Source: a beta proteobacterium AAP51
GTDB lineage: Bacteria; Pseudomonadota; Gammaproteobacteria; Burkholderiales; Burkholderiaceae_C
Reading direction: 5' to 3'
Assembly (NCBI GenBank): GCA_001295905.1
Contig: LJHT01000058.1
Span: 113,813-177,812, forward strand
DNA length: 64,000 bases
Part shown: positions 15,446-25,000 of the stretch, one piece after another
Layout of the letters: every line of letters begins with the position of its first letter
Position numbering within the stretch: position 1 is the first letter of the stretch
The notes under the pieces: model-generated
What the model saw: only the letters and a program-made list of their open reading frames with translations
Databases searched by the model: none
Told to the model about the DNA's origin: nothing
Made by a program: the position numbers and the translations under genes

Positions 15446-16133
15446 GGGCCACCCGCGGCACGAATCTTTCGCTGTCGGTCTTGTCACGGTACTCCTGCAC
15501 CAGCTTGAACATCTCCACCTCGCCCAGGCCGAGCAGCGGCTCGCGCTTCTTCAGCACGTCCATCACGCCCTTGTCCTGCCAGCGCGCCAGCAGCTCGGCG
15601 CTCAGCTTCACCAGGCGCTCGTTTTTCTCGGTGCAGCTGGTGACCAGGCGCGCCTGCTCGCCGAAGCGCTGCTGCCACTGGTCGCGTTCGCCGGCCTGGG
15701 TGCGCAAGGCCACCGCAGCCTGCTGCAGTTCGGTGTCCTTCTGCGCCACGGCGGCCTCGCCCTGCGCCCGCAGGGCCTGGGCGGCCTGCTCCAGCTCAGC
15801 CACCTTCTGCAGCAGCTGCGCCTTTTCGGCTTCCAGCTGCTGCAGGCGTGCGCCCGCTGCTCGCTCGGCGGCGGTGGCGCGTGCCGCGGCGCGCGCGCGC
15901 TCGGCCAGCTGCTTCTCGGCGCTGGCGCGGGCTTCGTCGGCCCGGGCCTTCTCGGCCTGGGCCTGGCTCATCTGCTGCTGCAGCTGCTGCAGCTGCATCT
16001 GCTGGCGGCGGGCGGCGCGCTCGGCGGCGCGGTCGTCTTGCGCCAGCGCGGGGGCCAGCAGGCTGCCCAGGCACAGCCCCAGCAAGAGCGGGCGGCGGCT
16101 GAACAGGTGGGAGATGAGGGAAAGGCAGGCCAT
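15438..16133 (-). CDS. Periplasmic coiled-coil protein of unknown function
   Basis: 231 residues from ATG 16133. A signal peptide (FSRRPLLLGLCLGSLLAPALAQ) is followed by an almost continuous coiled coil rich in Gln, Ala, Glu and Arg (about 38-165, for example MQLQQLQQQMSQAQAEKARA). A smaller C-terminal helical part contains LVTSCTEKNERLVKLSAELL, then KREPLLGLGEVEMFKLVQEY and VPRVARE. I do not recognise a family. It sits between the porin gene (23 bases upstream) and the export lipoprotein (8-base overlap), so it is made with the export machine and could be a periplasmic spacer or tether. That role is inferred from position only. Confidence 0.75.
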   Translation of the reverse strand: MACLSLISHLFSRRPLLLGLCLGSLLAPALAQDDRAAERAARRQQMQLQQLQQQMSQAQAEKARADEARASAEKQLAERARAAARATAAERAAGARLQQLEAEKAQLLQKVAELEQAAQALRAQGEAAVAQKDTELQQAAVALRTQAGERDQWQQRFGEQARLVTSCTEKNERLVKLSAELLARWQDKGVMDVLKKREPLLGLGEVEMFKLVQEYRDKTDSERFVPRVARE

Positions 16134-16156
16134 GGCAGCTCCGGGGTGCAGCCGGT

Positions 16157-17791
16157 TCAGAAACGCACGAGCAGGTCGACCTGCACGCTGTCCAGCGACA
16201 AGGGCGCACCGCTCAGCGCATCGCCGCTCAGCCAGCGCAGCGTCAGGCTGCTGTTGCGGCCCAGGCCGTAGCTGCCGCCCAGGGTGAAGCCCTTCACGTC
16301 GGTGCCGCCGCCGCGCAGGTCGCTGTCGGTGAAGGCGTCGAGCACGGCGTCGCGTTCCAGGTGCTTGTAGGACAGGAAGGCCTGCCACCGGCCGGCGGCG
16401 TCGACCTCGGCATCGCCCAGCGAAGCGCGCAGCAGGTAGCCCATGGTCTGCGCTTCCACCCGCGTGCCCAGCCGCGCCGACACTTCGGCCTCGTCGTAGC
16501 CGATGTTCTTCACCACGTCGGCCGTGAAGACGAGGCGCTTGTCGCCGAAGCTGCGCACTTCCAGGCTGCCGGTCAGGCCCACCAGGTGGTAGTCGGCGGC
16601 CAGCGCCAGCAGCGGGCGCGCCGGGTCCGAGGAGATGTTGAAGTAGGTGTTGCCCTTTTGCGCGAAGGCCGGTGCGGTGTAGTCCAGCAGGCTGGAGGCG
16701 GGGGCGTTGGCCTGGCCCTTGATCTTGCTGTAGTGGTAGTAGGCCAGGGCCACGCGGCCCGACACGCGCGCGCTGCTGGGCCACTGCAGCCCGGCCTGCA
16801 CGCCGTACAGCCACTTGTCGCCAGCCAGTTCCACTTCTTGCACCGGCATCGCTGCGGCGGTGACGAAGCCGCGGCCCCAGCGGCCGAGGTCGGGCGTCCA
16901 CTGCAGCGCCACGCCGTCGAAGGACAGGTCGTTGGCCCAGACGAGATCGGTACCGAACCAGGGGTTGCCGAAGCGGCCGGCCACGGCGTTGGCCTGCTGG
17001 CCCTGGCGCCAGCGGATGAAGGCACGGTCGAAGGTGACGGTGTAGCGGTTGCCGTAGTTGCCCAGCGTCTGGTTGGCAGAGAGGGGGTCGGTGCTGCTGC
17101 CTGTGCTCAGGCGGATGCCGCCGCCCCAGGTGTCGTCCACCGTGACGGTGGCACCCAGCCGGGCACGCACGCGCAGGCGCTGGCGGTCCACCGTGGTGTT
17201 GGTCAGCGTCAGCGCGCGGGTGCGGTTGGTTTCAGTGATGCTGACGGCGGGGGCATTGCCGGCGTCGAAGTTGTCTTGCTGGAAGCGCGTGCGCAGGTCG
17301 CCTTCCAGACGCAGGCCGCGCACCCAGCCGGGCACGCTGTTGGGGCCGGCCCAGCCATCGCGTGCGGCCTGCACGGCCAGTTCACCGCGTATCTCTTCCT
17401 TGAGCTGCTGGCGCACGAACTCGGGCACGAAGGGAACGCGCACGGGCGTGGCGGCGGCAGTTGCAGCGGCTGCGCCGGGCGCCGCGGCCGGTGGGGCATT
17501 GGAGGCCGAAGGGGCCGGGGCCGCCGGGCCGGCCCCGGCCCGCGGCGGCGCTTCCAGTTCCTTGAGCAGCAGCGCCGCGCGCTCGCGCGTCAGCAGCCCT
17601 TGCTCCACCAACTGGTTGATCAGGCGCGTGGTCGTGGCGCGCACGCGCTCGATGTCGCTGGTGTCGGCACGCGCCGGCAGTGCGCAGGCGCAGGCCAGTG
17701 CCAACACGGTCAGCAGTTGCTGCGGTGCACGCGCGCCTGGGCGGGCGGGGCAGCGGGCAGGACGGCGGCCGGGTTGGGAGGCAGGGCTCAT
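16157..17791 (-). CDS. Putative outer-membrane porin (Porin_5-like)
   Basis: 544 residues from ATG 17791; an ATG 8 codons further upstream (17815) is possible. A signal region (QQLLTVLALACACALPARA) precedes a helical segment with LINQLVEQGLLTRERAALLLKELE and a FVPEFVRQQLKEEIRGEL segment. The barrel then starts at WVRGLRLEGDLRTRFQQD and ends in the usual terminal Phe (VQVDLLVRF). Motifs such as RLRVRARLGATVTVDDTWGG and NRYTVTFDRAFIRW are typical of the putative porin family. It follows TonB-ExbD-ExbB genes, which suggests a TonB-linked uptake or assembly role, although no TonB-receptor plug domain is present. Confidence 0.8.
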   Translation of the reverse strand: MSPASQPGRRPARCPARPGARAPQQLLTVLALACACALPARADTSDIERVRATTTRLINQLVEQGLLTRERAALLLKELEAPPRAGAGPAAPAPSASNAPPAAAPGAAAATAAATPVRVPFVPEFVRQQLKEEIRGELAVQAARDGWAGPNSVPGWVRGLRLEGDLRTRFQQDNFDAGNAPAVSITETNRTRALTLTNTTVDRQRLRVRARLGATVTVDDTWGGGIRLSTGSSTDPLSANQTLGNYGNRYTVTFDRAFIRWRQGQQANAVAGRFGNPWFGTDLVWANDLSFDGVALQWTPDLGRWGRGFVTAAAMPVQEVELAGDKWLYGVQAGLQWPSSARVSGRVALAYYHYSKIKGQANAPASSLLDYTAPAFAQKGNTYFNISSDPARPLLALAADYHLVGLTGSLEVRSFGDKRLVFTADVVKNIGYDEAEVSARLGTRVEAQTMGYLLRASLGDAEVDAAGRWQAFLSYKHLERDAVLDAFTDSDLRGGGTDVKGFTLGGSYGLGRNSSLTLRWLSGDALSGAPLSLDSVQVDLLVRF

Positions 17792-17858
17792 GGGGGTTCC
17801 GCGAAGGTTCGGCATGGGGCGGGGCGCCAGGAAAGACAGCGTGGAGGGAGGCTGCGGA

Positions 17859-18551
17859 TCAGGCGCGGCGGTTCAGCCGCAACTGAACCTGGCGCAGGTT
17901 CTGCGGCGGCACTTCGCGCAGCGGCGACATGTCCGACAGCGTGGCTTCGATGAGCCGGTCGAGTTCGGCATTGCCCGAGCCGTTGACGATGCGCGCCCGC
18001 TGCACGCGGCCGTCGTCACCGATCCAGACGCTGACCACGACGCTGAACTCGTCGGTGGGGGCCTGGCGGTTGCGCGCCAGGGCCTCGAAGAAGTTGCGCT
18101 GCAAGAGCCCGGTGAAGTAGCGGCCGCTGCCGCCGCCGCCAGTGCTGCTGCCGATGGTGGTGATGTCGCGCCCGCCGCGGTTGGCGGCCAGGCCGAAGCC
18201 GTCGCTGCCCGCGCTGCCATCGGCGTCCAGGCCCAGGGGCTGCTCGGCGGGGGCCGGGTCGGCCGGCTTGTCGGGCGTGGCTTGGGGCGGCGGCGTGTCG
18301 ATCTTCACTTCCTCCTGCACCTTGGGCGGCTCGGGCGGCTTTTCCGGTGGTTTCGGCGGCGGTGGCGGCGGTTGCCGCAGGATGGCCACCTGCTGCACGG
18401 TGGGCTTGCGCGGGCCCTGCGGCGCGCTCACGAAGTGCACGATCAGCCAGGCCAGCGCGCCCAGGAACAGCGCAGCGAGCACACCGCCGATCCAGCGCCC
18501 GCGGCGGGAGGTGTGCTGCGCGGGCAAGGGCTTGAAGTCGGGGCCGGCCAT
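17859..18551 (-). CDS. tonB: TonB-like energy transducer
   Basis: 230 residues. One membrane helix (WIGGVLAALFLGALAWLIVHFV, about 20-42) is followed by a Pro-rich periplasmic span (PPPPPPKPPEKPPEPPKV), a Gly-rich stretch (SSTGGGGSGRYF), and a TonB/TolA-type C-terminal domain (about 150-230: YFTGLLQRNFFEALARNRQ, SVVVSVWIGDDGRVQRARIV, GNAELDRLIEATLSDM). It should convey proton-motive force from the ExbB-ExbD complex to an outer-membrane partner. The partner may be the neighbouring porin, the TpsB or the export barrel; none of these has a recognisable TonB box. The gene is 70 bases after exbD. Confidence 0.85.
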   Translation of the reverse strand: MAGPDFKPLPAQHTSRRGRWIGGVLAALFLGALAWLIVHFVSAPQGPRKPTVQQVAILRQPPPPPPKPPEKPPEPPKVQEEVKIDTPPPQATPDKPADPAPAEQPLGLDADGSAGSDGFGLAANRGGRDITTIGSSTGGGGSGRYFTGLLQRNFFEALARNRQAPTDEFSVVVSVWIGDDGRVQRARIVNGSGNAELDRLIEATLSDMSPLREVPPQNLRQVQLRLNRRA

Positions 18552-18621
18552 GCGGGTTGTGTGGCGTGATGCGGTACTGGAGACGGAGCGTGGAGCAGGT
18601 GCGCGCGTGCAGGCGGGCCGG

Positions 18622-19026
18622 CTACTTCACCAGCCGCTGCGTCACCAGGCCCAGCTGCGTGATGTCCAGCCGCCCCATGAGGTCGAGCACGTCCACCACC
18701 TTCTCGTAGTGCACCTTGGCGTCGCCCTTGATGACGACCGGGAAGTCGGGGTTCACGGCCTTCTGCTGGCGCAGCCGGTCTTCCAGTTCCTGCAGGGTGA
18801 CCGGGTAGGTGTCCAGGAAGATCTGGCCGTCGTCGCGGATGGTGATGGCCTTGGTCTGCGGCTTGGCCAGGCTGGGCGTGGCGCTGGCCTTGGGCAGGTT
18901 CACCTTGATGCCCTGCACGGAAGCCGTGGTCATGATGATGAAGATGACCAGCAGCACATAGCTGAGGTCGAGCATGGGCACGACGTTGATCTCGTCGTAG
19001 GCCTTGTTGGCGGCTTGCAGCTTCAT
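18622..19026 (-). CDS. exbD: ExbD/TolR-type biopolymer transport protein
   Basis: 134 residues. The membrane helix carries the conserved acidic residue (INVVPMLDLSYVLLVIFI, Asp20), which in ExbD/TolR/MotB families takes part in proton flow. The periplasmic domain has VNLPKASATPSLAKPQTKAI, TIRDDGQIFLDTYPVTL and FPVVIKGDAKVHYEKVVDVLDLMG, all typical of ExbD. The start overlaps the stop of the ExbB fusion gene (ATGA), so the two stator subunits are made together. It is followed by tonB. Confidence 0.95.
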   Translation of the reverse strand: MKLQAANKAYDEINVVPMLDLSYVLLVIFIIMTTASVQGIKVNLPKASATPSLAKPQTKAITIRDDGQIFLDTYPVTLQELEDRLRQQKAVNPDFPVVIKGDAKVHYEKVVDVLDLMGRLDITQLGLVTQRLVK

Positions 19027-20771
19027 GCGGCGTACCTCTCCGCGATGCGCGTCACCAGTTCATCGACGAAGGCCTGCAGGTCGGCCGTGATCTCGCCGAT
19101 GCGGCTGGTGAGGAAGTTGTAGCCAAAGAGGCAGGGGATGGCCACCGCCAGGCCGGCCACCGTGGCCACCAGGGCGGCGGCGATGCCCGGCGCGATGGCG
19201 TTGACGTTGACATCGCCCGCCGCCGCGATGGCGGCGAAGGTGATCATCACCCCCACCACCGTGCCCAGCAGGCCCAGGAAGGGGCCGCCGGCGATCGAGA
19301 TCGTCAGCACCACCAGCCGGCTGTTCAGGCCCTGCAGCTCGCGCACCAGACGGGCATCGACCGTGGCCTTGATGGCCGACAGCGTGCTTTCGTTGATGTG
19401 CATCTCGCGCCCGCTCTGCTGGTAGGCGTCGAAACGGCGGTGCAGTTCGTGCACGGCGGCGGCGTACAGGCGGTACAGCGGCGAAGCGCCGAAGCGCGAG
19501 GCCAGTTCCGCCTCGGCGCGTTCGCGCTGTTGTGCACCCTGACCGGCCTGGATGCCGTCCATCAGTGCCGAGAACTGGCTCATGAACTGCTCGTTGTCGC
19601 GCGCCACCTGCCGCACGAGCACGGCCTTGCTGATCATCACCCAGAAGCTCACGACGAACATCACAGCCAGCAGCGCGATGACGATCCAGCCGTCGATGGT
19701 GACCGCGCCGAGCAGGATGGTGAAGTAGTTGACGCCACCGTCCTCGCCACCCGCTGCGTCTGCGGGCGCCACGGCCACCAGCTTCTGGTCGGGCCCCTGG
19801 CTGCCGGCGGCCAGGCGCAGCCAGTCCGCGCTGCGGGCCGTGGTGGCCACCTGCAGTTCGTCCAGCTCGCCCTTGTAGCCGGCGCCGAAGACCATCTGGC
19901 CGCCCAGCGCCGAGACGGCTGCCGTGCTGCGCAGCACCTCGGCCCCGTTCAGGAACACGGCCGGCCCGGCGCCGGGCGCCAGCACCAGGGCCAGGTGCTG
20001 CCAGACGCCGGCTGTGAGCGCGGCGCCGGGGCCCGAGTTGCCGCTGGAGCTTTCGATCTGCAGCCGGCCGCCGCGCAGCAGCAGGGCCAGGCGGCCGCTG
20101 CCGTCCACCTGCTGCAGCAGGGCGGCATCGTCCAGCGCCGAGGGTTTGAGCCACATCGAGATGGTCTGACCCGCCGCGCCTGCGCGCAGCGAGGGCCGTA
20201 CCTCCACCACCAGTTCCGAGCGCCCGTCGAAGGCCAGCCCTGCGCCCGCCAGCCCGGCCGACACCAGCGTGGCGGTCGAGCGCAGCGCGTGGTTGGCGTT
20301 GGCGGTCGCGTCCTGCGGGGTGGCCTGGCCGTCGCCGAAGTTGTAGACCAGGGCCTGCGCCGAGTCGTAGGCGGTCTTGGCATCAGTGGCCGGCGCGGCG
20401 CTCTGGTTGCCGTAGTACAGCCAGATGAAGTCGTCCTTGCTGCCTGCGTTGATGCGCGGCACCTGCACCCAGACGAAGGCCAGCTCGTTGATGCCGTCGA
20501 AGCGCTCGATGTGGAACTTCAGCGGCGTCTTGTCGTCGGCTGCGATGAAACGCAGGTCGGCGCCATCGGGCCGCGCGTCGAGGAAGGCGAAGTTGCCGGT
20601 GTGCAGGCGCACGAGCACGGGCACGCTGTCCACCGCGCCCGTGGTGGCCACGCCCTGCGCGGTGGTGTTCAGCGTGATGCGGGTGCGCTGGGTCCAGTCG
20701 TCGCTCCAGCGCGCCGAGGCCGGCAGGGCCAGCCATTGCAGCAGCACGAACACGAACAGGGCGATCTTCAT
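19023..20771 (-). CDS. DUF2341-LamG-ExbB fusion protein
   Basis: 582 residues from ATG 20771 (an ATG at 20795 is possible). The N-terminus is a signal peptide (MKIALFVFVLLQWLALPASA) leading into a DUF2341 domain (ARWSDDWTQRTRITLNTTAQ, ...KDDFIWLYYGNQSA, about 22-130). A LamG/concanavalin-like fold follows (about 140-310: FDGRSELVVEVRPSL, TISMWLKPSALDD, VWQHLALVLAPG, YKGELDELQVA). The MotA/TolQ/ExbB part comes next: helix GWIVIALLAVMFVVSFWVMI, then FLGLLGTVVGVMITFAAIA and NAIAPGIAAALVATVAGLAVAIP. The protein thus places a carbohydrate-binding-like domain in the periplasm on a proton-driven stator subunit. It is coupled to exbD. Confidence 0.85.
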   Translation of the reverse strand: MKIALFVFVLLQWLALPASARWSDDWTQRTRITLNTTAQGVATTGAVDSVPVLVRLHTGNFAFLDARPDGADLRFIAADDKTPLKFHIERFDGINELAFVWVQVPRINAGSKDDFIWLYYGNQSAAPATDAKTAYDSAQALVYNFGDGQATPQDATANANHALRSTATLVSAGLAGAGLAFDGRSELVVEVRPSLRAGAAGQTISMWLKPSALDDAALLQQVDGSGRLALLLRGGRLQIESSSGNSGPGAALTAGVWQHLALVLAPGAGPAVFLNGAEVLRSTAAVSALGGQMVFGAGYKGELDELQVATTARSADWLRLAAGSQGPDQKLVAVAPADAAGGEDGGVNYFTILLGAVTIDGWIVIALLAVMFVVSFWVMISKAVLVRQVARDNEQFMSQFSALMDGIQAGQGAQQRERAEAELASRFGASPLYRLYAAAVHELHRRFDAYQQSGREMHINESTLSAIKATVDARLVRELQGLNSRLVVLTISIAGGPFLGLLGTVVGVMITFAAIAAAGDVNVNAIAPGIAAALVATVAGLAVAIPCLFGYNFLTSRIGEITADLQAFVDELVTRIAERYAA

Positions 20772-20806
20772 GGGGTGACGGGTGGTGGTGCGCATGGGTG
20801 AACCCG

Positions 20807-22078
20807 TCACTGTCGGCGGGCCGTGTTGCAGGGCTGTGAATGGATGTGCAGTGCTGCGCGCTGCGGCGCTGCGCTGCAAGCGCCCGCCACCAGCTGGTGC
20901 AGGCGCTGCATGGAGGCTTCCATGCGGAAGTGCTTGTCGTGGCAGTGCCGCGCGGCCGCGCGCAGCGCGTCGAGCTCGGCGGCTGGCAAGGCCAGCCAGC
21001 GTGCCAGCAGCCGCTCGGTGCCGGCGAGGGTGTCGGCCTCGGCCAGGCCCGCGCCGCAGTGCACCACCTCCTGCCAGATGTTCACGCGCGTGGACACCAG
21101 CACGGGCGTGCCGACGGCCAGCGCCTCGACCACGGCGATGCCGAAGTTCTCCTGGTGCGAGGGCAGCACGAAGGCATCGGCGGCACGCAGCGCGCCCCAC
21201 TTGACGCGGCCTTCGAGCATGCCCGTCCACGTGATGCGGCCCGCCACGCCCAGGGCCTGCGCGCGTTGCAGCAACGGCCGCTGCAGGCCGTCGGGGTCGG
21301 GGCCGGCCATCACCAGGTGCAGCTTCGGGTGCCGGGCCGCCACGGCGGCGAAGGCTTCCACCAGCAGGTCGCAGCCCTTCTTGCCATGCAGCCGGCCCAG
21401 GAAGAGCAGCAGGCGCTGGCCGCGCAGCGTGGGGTGCTGCTGCAGAAAGTCTTCGGCCGTGGCCTGCTGGGCCACTTCGTCGAGGGCCAGGCCGTAGCCC
21501 AGCACCTCGTGGCGCGCCGCGTAGGGGCGGAAGGTGGTCTGGGCCAGGCGCGACTCTTCGTCGGTGGTGAAGAGCACGGCCTCGGCATCGCGCAGCACCG
21601 CGCGTTCGGCGGCCAGCCAGTACAACTGCTTCTTCGCGTGCTTCAGCGGGTGGGCCCGGCGGAACCAGGGGTCGAGCATGCCGTGCGCGAAGACGAAGTA
21701 GGGCCGCCCCGTGGCCAGGGCCGCGCGGCGCGCCGCCCAGCCGTGGTACTGCCAGAGGCCGTGCACCACCAGCGCGTCGTAGCCGGCCGCGCGTTCACGC
21801 AGCCAGAGGTCGAGCTGCCGCGTCCAGCCGAAGGTGCCGCGTGCCCGGCCCACCGCGTGCGTGGTCGCGGGGAAGGCGGCCACGCAGGCGTCTTGGGGCG
21901 CGTCCAGCGTCAGCACCTCGCCGAAGTGGCCCAGGGCCCGCGCCGAACGCACGCTCTGCCGCACCCCTTCGGCCGGCCCGCCGTGCACGGCGTCGACCGA
22001 GCGGATGAGATGCAGCAGCCGCAAGGGCCGCGCCGAGCCAGGCGACAGCGCGCTCGGCGTCATCGTCGTCGCTGTCAT
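20807..22078 (-). CDS. GT4 glycosyltransferase coupled to the adhesin gene
   Basis: 423-residue GT-B glycosyltransferase starting at ATG 22078, which overlaps the adhesin stop codon (ATGA). N-terminal RLLHLIRSVDAVHGGPAEGVRQ, VHGLWQYHGWAAR and YFVFAHGMLDPWFRR form the acceptor-side domain. LLLFLGRLHGKKGCDLLVEAF, LVMAGPDPDG and SHQENFGIAVVEALAVGTPVL form the donor-binding side with the EX7E-type motif. The close coupling to the giant adhesin could mean glycosylation of that protein in the cytoplasm, but the enzyme could equally act on the exopolysaccharide repeat unit. It is followed after 35 bases by the ExbB fusion. Confidence 0.85.
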   Translation of the reverse strand: MTATTMTPSALSPGSARPLRLLHLIRSVDAVHGGPAEGVRQSVRSARALGHFGEVLTLDAPQDACVAAFPATTHAVGRARGTFGWTRQLDLWLRERAAGYDALVVHGLWQYHGWAARRAALATGRPYFVFAHGMLDPWFRRAHPLKHAKKQLYWLAAERAVLRDAEAVLFTTDEESRLAQTTFRPYAARHEVLGYGLALDEVAQQATAEDFLQQHPTLRGQRLLLFLGRLHGKKGCDLLVEAFAAVAARHPKLHLVMAGPDPDGLQRPLLQRAQALGVAGRITWTGMLEGRVKWGALRAADAFVLPSHQENFGIAVVEALAVGTPVLVSTRVNIWQEVVHCGAGLAEADTLAGTERLLARWLALPAAELDALRAAARHCHDKHFRMEASMQRLHQLVAGACSAAPQRAALHIHSQPCNTARRQ

Positions 22079-25000
22079 TTCGCGAAGCACTCGCGGTCGT
22101 CTTCGCGGCAGTTCTTGTCGCCGAAGCCCAGCACTTCCACCGTCAGCACCGTGGGCCGGGGCGCCTGGCGCGAGGCCGCAGCCTGGCGCGCCGCCTGCGC
22201 GGCGGCCTGGGTGGCCTTGTCTTCGCCCTGCGTGGCCGCCTGCGGGTTGGCCCCGGCGGCCGCCAGCGTGCTGGCCAGGCTGCCGGTGGGCACCTGCGGC
22301 ACGCCCTGCGAGCTGCCGGCTGCCTTGATGTCGCTGGCGTTGAGCACCACCTGCGCGTTGACGAGGATGTTGCCGCTGCTGCGGATGCCGGCCTCGCCGG
22401 CGTCGATCTTGCCGGCCGGTGCAAACAGGAAGATGTCGCCCGCGGGCGGCGCGGTGGCCGGGCCCAGGCCGTCGGGGTCGGAGCTGAGCGTCTGGATGCC
22501 GCTGCCGCTGGCGCTGGCGGGAATGACGACCTCGACCCCGATCTGGTTGCCCTCGCCATCCAGAATGGGCCGGCGTTGCGGCGCCGGCGTGGACAGCGAG
22601 GTCTTGGCGCCGCGGCCGGCGTCGATGCTGCCCTGGGCCGAGTAGACGAGGATGTCGCCGCCCTGCGCCGTGAGCAGCTTGCCCTGGTTGATGCTGAAGT
22701 TGCCCGAGAGCACGCTCTTCACCGCACCGCCCTGGGTGGTGATGATGCCCACCGGCCGGGCGGCGTTGGGCGTGGTCAGCCCGACGACGATGTTGCCTGC
22801 CGGGGCCCAGAGGTCGATGTCGCTACCGCCCAGCGTCTGCACCGAGGTCTGGAAGCTGAAGATGTTGCCGCTGCGCCCCTGCGTGGGGCCCACCAGCGAC
22901 TGCACCACTTCCTCGAGCATGGCGTCGAAGACCAGCGGCCCGGTGCCCGTGAGGCGCGCGCCGTTGGCCCGCCGCAGCACGGCCCCGCTGTAGAGCTGCG
23001 GGTAACGCTCTGCCAGCTCGATGTAGCGGCTGCGCGTGGCCGCGTCCAGCGCCGCGTTGCCGGTGGCGGCGCTGCTGTTCTGCAGGTAATCGGCCAGGCC
23101 GGTGCTGCGCGTGAGGGCGGCCACGTCTTCCTCGCGCGCCAGCAGGGCCAGCAGGGCGGCCGCGTCGCGGGCGGCCGCGCCGGCCAGCGGCAGGCGGTCT
23201 TCACGCAGCAGCGCCTGGTAGGCCGGCAGGGCTTCGGGGGCCTGCTGGTCCAGGGTGGCCAGGCGCTCGAAGGCCGGGTTGCGGGCCACCAGGTCGGCCA
23301 CGCTGCCGGCCGCCAGCACGGCCGTGCGCCCGGCTTCGCTTTCCAGTTCCAGCGCCAGCTGCGCGTACAGCGAGCTGATGCGGTCGCTGGCACGGTTGAG
23401 TTCCAGCACACGCGCGTAGGTGCGGTCCATCTGCGCCAGGTTCACATCGGCGGCCACGCCGGCGATGACCGTCAGGCGCGCGCTGTCGGCGCTGGAGAGC
23501 AAGGCGTTGCGGGTGTTGCCCGTGGCCACGAGCCCGCCGACGATGACGCCGTTGGCCGCCACCACCGAATCACCCAGGTCGATGTCGCCACCGGCCTGCA
23601 CCAGCAGGCGCCCCGGCCCGGCGATCTCGATGCCGCCCGTGCCCACGCCCGATTTCGCCAGCTTGCCGCGCACCGCGCGCACCTCGCTCACGTCGCCTTC
23701 GGCCAGGTTCTGCAACTGCAGGTTGGGGTTCAGCAGGTCCTGCCCCGCGCGCACGCGGCTGCGCGCAGGCAGCACCAGAGCCGTTCGGGTGTCGTTGATG
23801 TAGCTGCCGTTGAGCGCCTGGATGTCGAAGCTCAAGCCGGCGGCTGCCTCGGTCTGCGCCACCAGCCCGACGGGCAGCGTGACGCTGCGTTCGGTGATGC
23901 GGCCCAGCGTGATGGGCTTGAGCTCCAGCGTGACCTTGGCGCCCGTGTTGAAGAAGTCGAAAGGCACGTTCTGCACGCGTGCGCCTTCGAAGTTGGTGGT
24001 GGGCGTCACCAGGGCCAGCGGCGACAGGGCCGAGACCTCCACGCCCAGTTCGCGCACGCTGCCGGTGGCCAGGGCCGCCAGGCTGGCCGTGGGCGAGGGC
24101 CAGGTCTTGATGAAGTTGCTGGCCTGGCCACCGGCCGCCACACCTGCATCGGGCCCCAGCACGTCGCCGCCCAGGGCCACCAGGGCCAGGCTGGCGGGGA
24201 AGGCCGTGCTGCCGCCGGGCAGGTTCTGGTTGTTGAAGGTGGTGATGGAGCGCCAGTCGTCGCTGGCGCGCGCCAGGCGGCCCAGCACCTGCACGTCGCC
24301 GCTCTTGCTGGCCACGGTGACGGCGCTGTTGCCGGTGTAGGTGAAGAAGGTGGTGGCCACGCTGCTGGGCGAGGCCGTGGCCGGGTTGGTGGGGTGGAAA
24401 CTCGGCCCGGTGGCTCCGGCGCCGCCGTTCAGGCCCAGGAAGGTAGGGTTGTCCACGCTCTGCAGCACCGCGCCGGTGCCGGCCACCAGGCGCAGGCTGG
24501 CCTCTTCGGGCGTGGCGCCGCTGCTGGCGCCCATCAGGTAACCCTGCACCGCTTCGCTGCGCCCGATGCTGGCCCCTGCCGTGACCACGCCGCTGCCGCG
24601 GCCCAGCAGGAAAGAGGCACCATCGATGCTGCCGCCGGCGGCCACGCTGAGGTCGCCGCCACCCGTCACTTCCACCGTGCGAGCTGCGTCACGGCCGCTC
24701 GTGCGGCCGCTGGTGGGCAAGGCCAGCAGCAGGTCGCGCACATCCGCGCCGGCCTGCACGTCGATGTCGCCACCGGCCAGCGTGGCCACGCCTTGCTGGA
24801 AGCGCGGCCGGTAGCTCCACCAGTCGGTGAGGAAGCCGTCGCGCACGAAGTCGTTGGCGGTTTGGCGCAGGCGGCGCAGCCAGTCGGTGACCCAGAGGTC
24901 GGGCACGCCCGCCGGGCCCAGCACCGAGCCGCCGGCACGCAGCGAGATGCCGCCACCATCCACGGCCCAGCGGTTGTTGCCGTTGACGGCGCTGTCGGCC

